From positions 153,306 to 217,305 of the forward strand of contig JAFRQD010000011.1 of the NCBI GenBank assembly GCA_017428785.1: a DNA stretch of 64,000 bases, written 5' to 3'. Every line of letters begins with the position of its first letter. Position 1 is the first letter of the stretch. This DNA comes from Bacteroidaceae bacterium (GTDB taxonomy: Bacteria > Bacteroidota > Bacteroidia > Bacteroidales > Bacteroidaceae). The notes under the pieces were generated by a model. That model was not told the origin of the DNA. It made no database searches and saw nothing but the letters and a program-made list of their open reading frames with translations. The position numbers were made by a program, and so were the translations under genes. Of this stretch, positions 1-6,925 are shown piece after piece.

Positions 1-411
1 AATGACCAGCTGCTGCGAAAGATTGCAGAGTTTGACAACTACCGTAAGCGTACCATCAAGGAAAAGACTGATCTCATCCTGAATGGTGGCGAGAAAACCA
101 TCATCACAATCCTGCCTGTCATTGATGACTTGGAGCGAGCTCTCAAGAACATGAAGCGTGCTGAGGATGTTAATGCTGTGCTTGAAGGTATTGAGCTTAT
201 CTATAAGAAATTCATTGATATACTTGGCAAGCAGGGTGTCAGCATTATTGACACTAAGGAGGCTGATTTTGATGTTGACCTTCACGAGGCAGTTGCCCAG
301 TTGCCTGCTCCCACACCTGAGCTCAAGGGCAAGGTGATGGACTGCACTTTGACGGGTTACAAGCTCAATGAGAAGGTCATACGTCATGCTCAAGTTGTGG
401 TGGGAGTTTAA
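1..411 (+). CDS. grpE: GrpE nucleotide exchange factor (5' partial)
   Basis: The reading frame is open from the first base of the window and ends in TAA at 409-411, so the N-terminal part lies outside. The visible 136 residues start in the long helix (LLRKIAEFDNYRKRT), continue through the ILPVIDDLERAL segment and end in the beta domain with LKGKVMDCTLTGYKLNEKVI, all typical of GrpE. GrpE is the cytosolic nucleotide exchange factor that releases ADP from DnaK. dnaJ follows on the same strand after about 150 bp of repeats, which fits a grpE-dnaJ heat-shock unit. No dnaK or heat-shock operator is visible here. Identity is secure. Confidence 0.95.
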   Translation, partial: NDQLLRKIAEFDNYRKRTIKEKTDLILNGGEKTIITILPVIDDLERALKNMKRAEDVNAVLEGIELIYKKFIDILGKQGVSIIDTKEADFDVDLHEAVAQLPAPTPELKGKVMDCTLTGYKLNEKVIRHAQVVVGV

Positions 412-540
412 TATAATTGAATATTGAAAATTGAATATTGATATATTGAAGATTGAAGATTGATATATCAAATATTGAAAATTGAGATATTGACGTTGAC
501 AATTGACAATTGATAATTGAAAAAGCCAGCCCTTGAGGGG
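412..540. repeat. Low-complexity TTGAAnATTGA repeat tract
   Basis: The grpE-dnaJ gap is mostly degenerate copies of ATTGAA/ATTGAAAATTGA, with TTGACAATTGACAATTGA towards the end. The same repeat family occurs at 4147-4262, at 24341-24455 and inside folC near 2965-3011. The last 20 bp (cagcccttgagggggaaggc) resemble a fragment of the G/C palindrome family seen at 2113-2180. Confidence 0.75.
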
Positions 541-560
541 GAAGGCTTGGAAGGTTGTAT

Positions 561-1736
561 ATGGCAGAGAAGAGAGATTACTACGAGGTGCTTGGTGTCA
601 GCAAAACTGCGAGTGATGCTGAGATAAAGGCTGCCTACAAGAAGATGGCCATCAAGTATCATCCTGACCGCAATCCTGGCAACAAAGAGGCTGAGGAGAA
701 GTTCAAAGAGGCTGCAGAGGCTTATGATGTGCTCAGAGACCCTGACAAGCGTAAGCAATATGACCAGTTTGGCTTTGCTGGCATGAATGGCCAGGGAGGC
801 TTTGGAGGTGGTGCCAGCATGAGTATGGATGACATATTCAGCATGTTTGGCGACATCTTTGGAGGTGGCAACTTTGCTGGAGGAGGCTTTGCTGGAGGCT
901 TTGGCGACTTCTTTGGAGGTGGCAGAGCTGGTGGCAAGCATGTGGAGAAAGGCAGTGACCTTCGACTAAAGGTGCGTGTCAACCTCAAGGAGGTGGCTTC
1001 TGGTGTCACCAAGAAATTCAAGATAAACAAATATGTGACCTGTCCTCATTGCAACGGCAGTGGCAGTGAAGATGGCAAGACTGAGACTTGCACAAAGTGC
1101 AATGGCAGTGGTGTTACCTATCGCAATGTGAACACCATGTTCGGACACATGCAGACTCAGACTCAGTGTGATGCCTGTGGAGGAACTGGCAGTGTGATTC
1201 GCAACAAGTGTAAGCACTGTGGAGGTACTGGCATTGTGAAGGATGAAGAGATTGTTGAAATCAAGATTCCTGCCGGTGTTCAAGAGGGCATGATTATCAC
1301 TGAGAGGGGCAAGGGCAATGCTGCCAGATGGAATGGAGTGCCTGGCGACATTCAGGTTTACATTGTGGAGGAGCCACATCCTGAGCTGCTTCGCGATGGA
1401 CAGAACCTGCAATACCAGCTCTTGCTTGATGTCCCCACGGCCATTCTTGGAGGAAGTGCTGAGGTTCCAACCATCGACGGAAAGGTGAAGATAAAGATTG
1501 AGCCTGGCACTCAGCCTGGCAAGACCATGCGCCTGAGGGGCAAGGGACTACCAGGGGTGCAGGGATATGGCTTTGGCACTGGTGACCTCATTGTGCAGAT
1601 TGGTGTATATATCCCTGAGAACCTCTCGCGTGAGGAGAAGGAAACCTTCGAGAAGCTCAGCAAGAGTGAGAACATGAAGCCTGGAGCAACTGCCAAGAAC
1701 AACTTCTTCAACAGATTCAAGAAGATGTTTGAGTAA
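561..1736 (+). CDS. dnaJ: Chaperone protein DnaJ
   Basis: 391 residues, normal length for a type I DnaJ. The J domain carries the HPD motif at residues 34-36. A Gly/Phe-rich stretch follows at about 75-135. Four CxxCxGxG zinc-binding repeats ([32 protein letters not shown]) lie at about 161-224, followed by the C-terminal substrate-binding domains. DnaJ stimulates DnaK ATPase and delivers unfolded clients. The start chosen is the ATG at 561 ([12 protein letters not shown]), which matches the family N-terminus; a TTG two codons upstream is also open. AAGG lies just before it as a weak Shine-Dalgarno. It follows grpE and probably shares its transcription. Confidence 0.97.
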   Translation: MAEKRDYYEVLGVSKTASDAEIKAAYKKMAIKYHPDRNPGNKEAEEKFKEAAEAYDVLRDPDKRKQYDQFGFAGMNGQGGFGGGASMSMDDIFSMFGDIFGGGNFAGGGFAGGFGDFFGGGRAGGKHVEKGSDLRLKVRVNLKEVASGVTKKFKINKYVTCPHCNGSGSEDGKTETCTKCNGSGVTYRNVNTMFGHMQTQTQCDACGGTGSVIRNKCKHCGGTGIVKDEEIVEIKIPAGVQEGMIITERGKGNAARWNGVPGDIQVYIVEEPHPELLRDGQNLQYQLLLDVPTAILGGSAEVPTIDGKVKIKIEPGTQPGKTMRLRGKGLPGVQGYGFGTGDLIVQIGVYIPENLSREEKETFEKLSKSENMKPGATAKNNFFNRFKKMFE

Positions 1737-1792
1737 TACTAAGGAACTTAAAGTCCTTGAAGACCACAGAGACCTTGAAGACATAATTTTCA

Positions 1793-3124
1793 ATGACTTA
1801 CAATCAAGCTGTAAAATATTTATTCGATGCTGCTCCTATGTTTCAGAACGTGGGGGCAGCTGCGTATAAAGAGGGGCTTGGAGGCACGCTGCTGTTGGAT
1901 GAGTACTTTGGTCATCCACATCGCAACTATAAAACAATTCATGTGGGTGGCACGAATGGAAAAGGCTCTGTGACACACACTCTTGCAGCTATCCTTCAGG
2001 CTCAAGGCTATCGCGTAGGGCTCTACACCAGTCCTCATCTTGTTGACTTTCGCGAGAGGATTAGAGTCAATGGCAAGATGATAAGCAAGAAGAGGGTCAT
2101 TGACTTCGTGAAGACCCTCTCTAACTCCCCCTTAAAAGGGGAGAAAAAGAAGTCTCCCTTTAAGGGAGATTTAGAGGGTCTGTCTTTCTCTTTCTTCGAG
2201 CTGGCTACTGCACTGGCTTTCAAGTACTTCGAGGAGCAGAAGGTGGACTTTGCTGTCGTTGAGGTGGGCTTGGGAGGCAGGCTGGATTGCACAAATATCA
2301 TCACGCCCATCCTTTCTGTCATCACAAACATCAGCTTCGACCATGTGCAGTTCCTGGGGGACACTCTGCCAAAAATTGCGAGTGAAAAAGCAGGCATCAT
2401 CAAGCCTGGCATCCCCGTCTGCATTGGAGAGAACATAAATGAAGAGGTGAAGGCTGTCTTCCAAAACAAAGCAACGGAAATGGGGGCTCCCATCACATTT
2501 GCAGAAGACGAGAATTGTAAACTGTCAACGGTAAATGGTCAATGTTCAACGTTCAATTTCCAGCTGAAAGGTCTTTGCCAAGAGAAAAACCAAAGAACCA
2601 TCCTCACCTCTGTGCGTCTATTGAAGGAGAGAGGGATAGAGATCAGCGACGAGGCCATCAAGAAAGGTTTTGAAGAGGTTTGCAGCATGACTGGCTTGAA
2701 GGGTCGCTGGCAGATTCTCAGCAAGAAGCCCCTAACCATCTGTGACACAGGGCATAACGTGGGAGGCATGCAATACATTGCAAGGCAACTGGATGAGATG
2801 AGGAATGAAAAACTCAGCAAAAACGGGAAGGCAAAGCTGCACATTGTCTTTGGCTGCTGTCATGATAAGGATGTGAGCAAAGTGCTGGAGTTGTTGCCAA
2901 AGGATGCCATTTTTTATTTCACGCAGGCCTCGGTGGAAAGAGCGATGCCTGCAGAAACTTTATCGAAAATTGCCTTTTCAATATTCAATCTTCAATCTTC
3001 AATATATAATGATGTGGAGAGTGCCTGCAAAGCAGCCCAGGCAGCAGCTGGGGAGAATGACATCATCTTCATAGGCGGCAGCACATTTGTGGTGGCTGAC
3101 TTGCTGAGGAACATGAAAATATGA
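1793..3124 (+). CDS. folC: Bifunctional folylpolyglutamate synthase/dihydrofolate synthase
   Basis: 443 residues of the Mur-ligase-like FolC family. The protein adds glutamate to dihydropteroate and to folates in the cytosol. The P-loop GTNGKGSV is at about residues 52-60, the nucleotide/metal region VEVGLGGRLDCTN follows, and the C-terminal domain has the HNVGG motif. The gene is unusual in carrying three repeat-derived segments read in frame: a G/C palindrome at 2113-2180 (SNSPLKGEKKKSPFKGDLEG), a low-complexity stretch at about 2514-2562 (STVNGQCSTFNFQ), and one at about 2965-3011 (FSIFNLQSSIYN). The first two fall where FolC proteins usually have variable loops. It follows dnaJ by 56 bp containing a CCTTGAAGAC direct repeat. 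The function call is firm; whether the insertions affect activity is unknown. Confidence 0.94.
   Translation: MTYNQAVKYLFDAAPMFQNVGAAAYKEGLGGTLLLDEYFGHPHRNYKTIHVGGTNGKGSVTHTLAAILQAQGYRVGLYTSPHLVDFRERIRVNGKMISKKRVIDFVKTLSNSPLKGEKKKSPFKGDLEGLSFSFFELATALAFKYFEEQKVDFAVVEVGLGGRLDCTNIITPILSVITNISFDHVQFLGDTLPKIASEKAGIIKPGIPVCIGENINEEVKAVFQNKATEMGAPITFAEDENCKLSTVNGQCSTFNFQLKGLCQEKNQRTILTSVRLLKERGIEISDEAIKKGFEEVCSMTGLKGRWQILSKKPLTICDTGHNVGGMQYIARQLDEMRNEKLSKNGKAKLHIVFGCCHDKDVSKVLELLPKDAIFYFTQASVERAMPAETLSKIAFSIFNLQSSIYNDVESACKAAQAAAGENDIIFIGGSTFVVADLLRNMKI
2113..2180. repeat. Composite palindromic element inside folC
   Basis: 68 bp with outer arms GACCCTCT / TTTAGAGGGTC and two inner hairpins (CCCCCTTAAAAGGGG and TCTCCCTTTAAGGGAGA). 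It is translated as part of FolC without a stop. Related elements occur at 4046-4145 and 63622-63664 (intergenic) and at 38883-38957 (inside the ABC-F gene). Confidence 0.85.
2514..2562. repeat. TTCAACGTTCAATTT-type repeat read in frame in folC
   Basis: The stretch TGTAAACTGTCAACGGTAAA continues into TGTTCAACGTTCAATTTCC. It looks like the low-complexity intergenic tracts of this genome (TTGACAATTGA, TTCAATTTTCAA) yet encodes residues of FolC. Boundaries are approximate. Confidence 0.55.
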
Positions 3125-3163
3125 AGTTTTATCGGCTGGGAAAGCCTGGAATTTTCTAAAAAA

Positions 3164-3216
3164 ACTAGTCTAAACTAGTAAAACTAGTCAAAACTAGTAT
3201 AACTAGTTAAAACTAG
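3164..3216. repeat. ACTAGT palindrome array with about 10-bp period
   Basis: ACTAGT occurs at 3164, 3174, 3183, 3193 and 3202, with a final AACTAG at 3211-3216. The spacings alternate 10 and 9 bp, so the palindromes sit on nearly one face of the helix. The array is bracketed by imperfect inverted arms (GGCTGGGAAAGCCTGG before, CCAGGAAAGCCCAGGCC after). It lies just after folC and could act as its 3' hairpin or as a binding array. Confidence 0.7.
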
Positions 3217-3271
3217 AAAGCCAGGAAAGCCCAGGCCGTTGCTTTGCTGTGACTGTGGTTCATGACAGGGC

Positions 3272-3302
3272 TTGTTTTTCTGTGTATTTATTTGTATCTT
3301 TG
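3272..3302 (+). promoter_or_regulatory. Promoter of the HU-HIG gene
   Basis: A -33 element TTG (3272-3274) and a -7 element TATCTTTG (3295-3302) are separated by 20 nt, matching the Bacteroidetes housekeeping pattern. The predicted start near 3309 leaves a leader of about 100 nt that holds the 22-bp units at 3318-3361. Confidence 0.7.
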
Positions 3303-3317
3303 CATTGTAAATCAAGG

Positions 3318-3361
3318 AATTAGACATGTCTAAGTCGCGAATTAGGCACGCCTACCCAGAG
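3318..3361. repeat. 22-bp-period array, two units, in the HU leader
   Basis: Two units begin AATTAG at 3318 and 3340. Each has an RCRYGY hexamer at offset 6: ACATGT at 3324 and GCACGC at 3346. The first unit forms the perfect palindrome TTAGACATGTCTAA (3320-3333), the second TAGGCACGCCTA. It lies between the promoter and the start codon, so it is probably transcribed. Confidence 0.65.
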
Positions 3362-3407
3362 AGAGAACAAACACAGTATAAACCCTAAACTTTAAACTTT
3401 TAATATC

Positions 3408-3869
3408 ATGATCAACTACAGTATCGCAATTCTAAGCACTAAGCCAGGAACAAAGAAAGAAAACATCCAGGAAACCAAAGCCTATGGGACTGCTCAAGTC
3501 CATGAGATTCTTGACCTCGACAAGTTCTGCCAACACATTGCTGAGCACAACAGCCCCTTCTCCAAGGGTGCCATCAAAGGTGTGCTGACAGATGCCGTGT
3601 CTTGTTTGAGAGAGCAGATGCTGGCAGGCAACAAGGTGAAACTCGGTGACATGGGAGATTTCTATCCCGAACTCCAGACAGAAGGTGCAGTCACCACCGA
3701 TGATTTTTCTGTTGAGAACATCAAGGAGGTCAACGTCTGCTGGCTGCCCTCAAAGAGCTTCAAGAATTTGAGGCAAGAAGCTGAATTCAAGCTTGTTCCC
3801 AGTCGCTCTGCACAGGGTGATGCCATCGAGGTCATCAGGAACACAGACACCATCCATGGACTGGAATAA
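3408..3869 (+). CDS. HU-family DNA-binding protein (HU-HIG type)
   Basis: 153 residues starting MINYSIAILSTKPGTKK, the form of the Bacteroidales HU-like proteins (HU-HIG, Pfam PF18291). Recognisable parts are the AHL-like N-terminal strand region, the helix SKGAIKGVLTDAVSCLREQMLAGNKV, the LGDMGDFYPEL segment that corresponds to the HU/IHF core, and a long C-terminal tail. It probably binds and bends DNA. In Bacteroidales these genes often sit beside an amidase, a small protein and a VirE/DUF3987-type gene; here a DUF3987-like gene and a DUF5675 gene lie just downstream on the other strand. It has its own promoter and a strong terminator. The specific role is unknown. Confidence 0.85.
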   Translation: MINYSIAILSTKPGTKKENIQETKAYGTAQVHEILDLDKFCQHIAEHNSPFSKGAIKGVLTDAVSCLREQMLAGNKVKLGDMGDFYPELQTEGAVTTDDFSVENIKEVNVCWLPSKSFKNLRQEAEFKLVPSRSAQGDAIEVIRNTDTIHGLE

Positions 3870-3892
3870 CCACCAATCCTTGGAATTAAGAG

Positions 3893-3933
3893 AGGTGTTA
3901 GCTTTATTAAAAAGGAGGCTAACACCTTTTTTT
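3893..3933 (+). terminator. Rho-independent terminator after the HU-HIG gene
   Basis: A perfect 10-bp stem AGGTGTTAGC (3893-3902) / GCTAACACCT (3918-3927) with a 15-nt loop is followed by a run of T (3928-3933). Confidence 0.92.
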
Positions 3934-4045
3934 GTAGCAAAAGCGTAAACTGTCATCTGTCATTTTGCAAAAAACAAGGGACAATCCACCTGAACAAGGA
4001 AGCAATTTATAATTCTAGATTTTGATTATTAACTTATCATATTCA

Positions 4046-4145
4046 ACCCCACCCCTACCCCTCCCCTTCAAGGAATGGGAGGGGAGTTGGGGTGCTGGAC
4101 TCTCCTCCCATTAAGGGGAGGAGTGGCTGAAAGCCGAGGTGGGGT
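4046..4145. repeat. Intergenic composite G/C palindrome
   Basis: 100-bp element with outer arms ACCCCACC (4046-4053) and GGTGGGGT (4138-4145) and inner complementary blocks CCCCTCCCCTTC / GGAGGGGAG and CTCCTCCC / GGGGAGGAG. It has the same design as the elements inside folC and the ABC-F gene. Confidence 0.8.
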
Positions 4146-4146
4146 A

Positions 4147-4262
4147 AAGACATTTCTCATTTTTAATTCTTCATTATTAATTCTTCATTTATAATTCTTA
4201 ATTCTTCATTCTTAATTTTTCATTTTTAATTCTTAATTCTTTCATAACTTTCAATTTTCAAT
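4147..4262. repeat. AATTCTTCATT / TTCAATTTTCAA low-complexity tract
   Basis: Tandem degenerate TTAATTCTTCATT units are followed by TTTCAATTTTCAATTTTCAA. The last repeats overlap the 3' end of the DUF5675 gene: read on the - strand they supply its last codons and its TGA stop. Confidence 0.8.
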
Positions 4263-4619
4263 TTTCAATTTCACCTCATGTCCCCTCCTGATGGCATGGT
4301 TGATTCGGTCATAGAGCCTGAGGAATGGTTCTTTGCTTTTCTTCAGGCAGCCTGGGATGATGGTGGTGCCAAGCAAAATCCGGCCATCTTGACAGTTATA
4401 TATACCATTCCCATAGGCAAGACAGACATCAGGGGCTTCCAGGAGGAAAGGCATCTTGCGACGGAAATGCTTGCTATACATTATATCTATATGATAAGTC
4501 CCTGGAGGGACTTGATGCAAGGAGTGCTCACAGGTGTCGCATACATATTCACCACAGATGGAGAGTCTGCCTGTGGCGGCAAACTCCCCTATGTGGCTTC
4601 TTTGCAAAAGTATTTTCAT
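4251..4619 (-). CDS. DUF5675 family protein
   Basis: 122 residues matching the small DUF5675 family found in phages and phage-derived loci: MKILLQRSHIGEFAATGRL, a CDTCEHS segment, VPPGTYHIDI, a region around APDVCLAYGNGIYNCQDGRILLG, and a C-terminal part. Its biochemical role is not established. The coding end KLKIEN* is written in TTGAAAATTGAAAATTGA repeats, so the natural C-terminus may have been replaced or extended by a repeat. It lies 39 bp downstream of the DUF3987-like gene on the same strand and is probably co-transcribed as the last gene of a four-gene cassette. Confidence 0.75.
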   Translation of the reverse strand: MKILLQRSHIGEFAATGRLSICGEYVCDTCEHSLHQVPPGTYHIDIMYSKHFRRKMPFLLEAPDVCLAYGNGIYNCQDGRILLGTTIIPGCLKKSKEPFLRLYDRINHAIRRGHEVKLKIEN

Positions 4620-4658
4620 GGTTTTAGAATGTAAAAAGGTAAAAATGACGATGACAAT

Positions 4659-5924
4659 TTACATTTCAAACATCTTGTGATAGAGTTTTGTGGACTCTTC
4701 GAACCAAATCCACTTCAATTTTCGCCACTTATATATATAGTGACGGGCATCTGTTTTGAGATTTTTCTCTACAATTTTATCCATGAGTTGCTCACGCGTG
4801 AAACTTTCAGGCATCACATCAAAGAGTGGAATTTGTTCCGCTGCCAATTTGGGTTTAGGCAAGGCAGCTTCATACTCCTGTCCCCACTGATCCAATTGAG
4901 AATCAAGAATTTGCTGGGCAAAGTAGAGGTAGCACCTGCTCACCTTTTCCTGGTGCTCAGGATTCTCGTCCCAAAGGAAGTAAAGCGTTGCACACAGTCC
5001 GAAGGCAGAAACTGATGCCCGGACATAGAAGGCCTCGAGAGCTCTGGAGCCAGACTTTGTGATGATGTAGCGTTGGTCATCAAGCCATTTTTCAATTGTA
5101 GGCAGCAGCCATTCCATATTTATTAGATGTGTAGGCTGGAGCTTGGCGTCATCTGTAAACGTCATTTTGTAAAGTTTTTGGATAGCATCATCCACTGCCT
5201 GCTGCTGTTCTGGGGTAAGAGGATGAAACACAGGAGCAGTTGGTGCCAGCTCATTGCCAACCTTGATGAGGATTTGTCTTGCACCATCGCCGCAAAGCAG
5301 ACCCTTCTTCGTGATGTAATCATTGAGGGCTGCTTCTTGCCCAAGTAAAATGCTGTTCCATACTATATCTACCATCGCATTGTAACCATCCACATAAAGT
5401 GTGTCTTTTACGAACATCTCTCCAAGTGAGAATGCAGTTCTGGCAACTGCCTGTAAATCAAGCTTTGACCTTCGTGTTTCAACCAAAGTACCTAATTCAT
5501 CAGCAGTTAGGAGAAAGCCCAGCTGTTCACCATATTTGCGTTGCTGCTGGTCAGAGTATTTGCACACAATGGGCAAGGTGAAGTGCTGGAGTAGCCGAAT
5601 GCATACCAAAGGCTCTTCTTCCTTTTCTGACTGAGAGCTTTTTCTCTTGTTGGCTTCCTGAGCCTGCTGCAATAGTCTGCGCTGCTTTTGGTCCTCTTCT
5701 CTTAGAGTTGTTGTAAGCATTTTTACAACATCCATGACTTGACTTTTTCCTGACCCTGTGTGGCCGATGACAAGGAGGTTGCAGAGCAGCATATTTTCCT
5801 TGTTGTCGTAGGGATATCTGACTCTGAGCCTTGGAGCCTGAGCTTGGTAGCAAATGATACTTGCAATAGTGGTAGCCATACGGAGAGCAGGTTCACCCTC
5901 CTGATTCTCATAAAAACACCTCAC
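4659..5924 (-). CDS. DUF3987-like P-loop ATPase, possibly with a 5' frameshift
   Basis: 421 residues counted from the GTG at 5922-5924. A Walker A motif GHTGSGKSQ is at about residues 54-62. The flanking region (ATTIASIICYQAQAPRLRV) and the later LLTADELGTLVETRR segment resemble the DUF3987 helicase/primase-like proteins of Bacteroidales mobile loci. The N-terminus is uncertain. The same frame is open upstream to a TGA at 5964-5966. A better start, ATG at 5975-5977 (- strand), is in the neighbouring frame and would join this one if the T4 tract at 5950-5953 had one more base, giving MKEFESRIKNHPEDLPL. This may be a genuine frameshift, a sequencing error, or a non-ATG start. It follows the 110-aa ORF and precedes DUF5675. 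Confidence 0.7.
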   Translation of the reverse strand: MRCFYENQEGEPALRMATTIASIICYQAQAPRLRVRYPYDNKENMLLCNLLVIGHTGSGKSQVMDVVKMLTTTLREEDQKQRRLLQQAQEANKRKSSQSEKEEEPLVCIRLLQHFTLPIVCKYSDQQQRKYGEQLGFLLTADELGTLVETRRSKLDLQAVARTAFSLGEMFVKDTLYVDGYNAMVDIVWNSILLGQEAALNDYITKKGLLCGDGARQILIKVGNELAPTAPVFHPLTPEQQQAVDDAIQKLYKMTFTDDAKLQPTHLINMEWLLPTIEKWLDDQRYIITKSGSRALEAFYVRASVSAFGLCATLYFLWDENPEHQEKVSRCYLYFAQQILDSQLDQWGQEYEAALPKPKLAAEQIPLFDVMPESFTREQLMDKIVEKNLKTDARHYIYKWRKLKWIWFEESTKLYHKMFEM

Positions 5925-5963
5925 CGCCAGAGGAAGATCCTCTGGGTGATTTTGATTCTTGAT

Positions 5964-6296
5964 TCAAATTCTTTCATCTTTACTTTTTATTATAAAATTG
6001 TTTAATACTGTTCGTTCCACATCAAGTATTGCGGAATTTAGAAAAACCTCCCCCATTGGTGTGATCTGCAATTTACATTTCAGATAATCACCTGGGGTAG
6101 CCCACTTTATCTGAGGATACTTTGCCTTGACTGTAATGACACCAGCATCCGATTGCAGTTCAACTTTACAGTTGCCGTCCCATTCCTCTGGGCCATTGAT
6201 TCTACCTGCACCACCTGTTAACGATGTATAACTCCTAAAAACTTCTCCGTGTCCCTTATAAATTAAAGAGACATTAATAAAAATGTTTTCGTACAT
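5964..6296 (-). CDS. Hypothetical protein, 110 aa
   Basis: An ORF starting MYENIFINVSLIYKGHGEVF and ending IIKSKDERI*. It is rich in beta-prone segments (CKVELQSDAGVITVKAKY, YLKCKLQITPMGEVFLNSAI), with no signal peptide, membrane segment or motif that I recognise. It starts 13 bp after the 49-aa ORF and its stop overlaps the likely ATG of the ATPase gene (5975-5977). This tight spacing argues that it is a real gene of the cassette. Its composition is lower in G+C than the flanking housekeeping genes, which suits a transferred element. Confidence 0.6.
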   Translation of the reverse strand: MYENIFINVSLIYKGHGEVFRSYTSLTGGAGRINGPEEWDGNCKVELQSDAGVITVKAKYPQIKWATPGDYLKCKLQITPMGEVFLNSAILDVERTVLNNFIIKSKDERI

Positions 6297-6309
6297 AACT
6301 TAAATTTTT

Positions 6310-6459
6310 TTAATCGTTAAACAATTGATTTTCAATCTCTTTTGATACCTTCTTCTTGCTGAAGGCATCCCCAAAAAGCTCCTTGAGCTCTTGGGTAGTG
6401 TAGTGTTTCACCTGAAAACTTTGCTCCTGTTCGGAGACTTTTTCTAAATCTTTTGCCAT
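6310..6459 (-). CDS. Small hypothetical protein, 49 aa
   Basis: A short charged ORF, MAKDLEKVSEQEQSFQVKHY at the start and KKKVSKEIENQLFND at the end, probably helical. It begins at the ATG (cat at 6457-6459) and ends at TAA (6310-6312), 13 bp before the 110-aa ORF. Position and size resemble the small proteins that accompany HU-HIG/DUF3987 loci, but I see no convincing match to a named family. The closest -7-like sequence upstream on this strand is AACTTTG near 6520, which is weak. Confidence 0.5.
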   Translation of the reverse strand: MAKDLEKVSEQEQSFQVKHYTTQELKELFGDAFSKKKVSKEIENQLFND

Positions 6460-6811
6460 TTTACTATTTTTTGGCAGTTATACAATATATATAAAGCCAC
6501 TCTCTTGGCTTCCGCATGCAAAGTTCTGACAAAATTGTTACTTCGCAATGCACCTAAAAAAAGTACTGAGCAAAAATAATTTCCTACTTAGATTCAGCTT
6601 TTTTAGTGGGTTTGGCATGGTTTTTGTAAAACAAAAACTAACCTCTTTTCAGGAAAAGAGAAAAGTCCACACACCTTCATTCTTCCAAGGCAGCAGTTCC
6701 CAAAACACGAGGACTGCTGTTTTTGTTTGGAAATTAGGCGCGTTTACCACTCCTTCTTATGCTTTTCAACATCTTTTTACGGGATGTGGTGTAAGATTTT
6801 TGCCTTTTCCC
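6460..6811. other. Gene-free stretch between the cassette and galM
   Basis: No supported gene. A 104-codon + strand frame at 6548-6862 has no family features and overlaps the galM promoter. One solitary unit resembling the 22-bp arrays is present: AATTAG at 6732 with GCGCGT at 6738. Confidence 0.6.
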
Positions 6812-6842
6812 TTTGAAGCAATTGTTATTTTTGCTATATTTG
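6812..6842 (+). promoter_or_regulatory. Promoter of the galactose operon
   Basis: TTTG (6812-6815), 19 nt, TATATTTG (6835-6842): a full consensus Bacteroidetes promoter. The predicted transcription start is near 6849, about 75 nt before galM. Confidence 0.8.
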
Positions 6843-6925
6843 CAAGGAAAAAGCCCCATTGAACCACTTTGGGCATGAACAGAATAATTGTCAGAATGTG
6901 AAATACTAAAATATCATTTACGCCT

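Noticed and set aside
6548-6862. A 104-codon + strand ORF before galM
   Set aside because: It overlaps the galM promoter, has no ribosome site or family features, and is Phe/Lys-rich as expected for AT-rich non-coding DNA.
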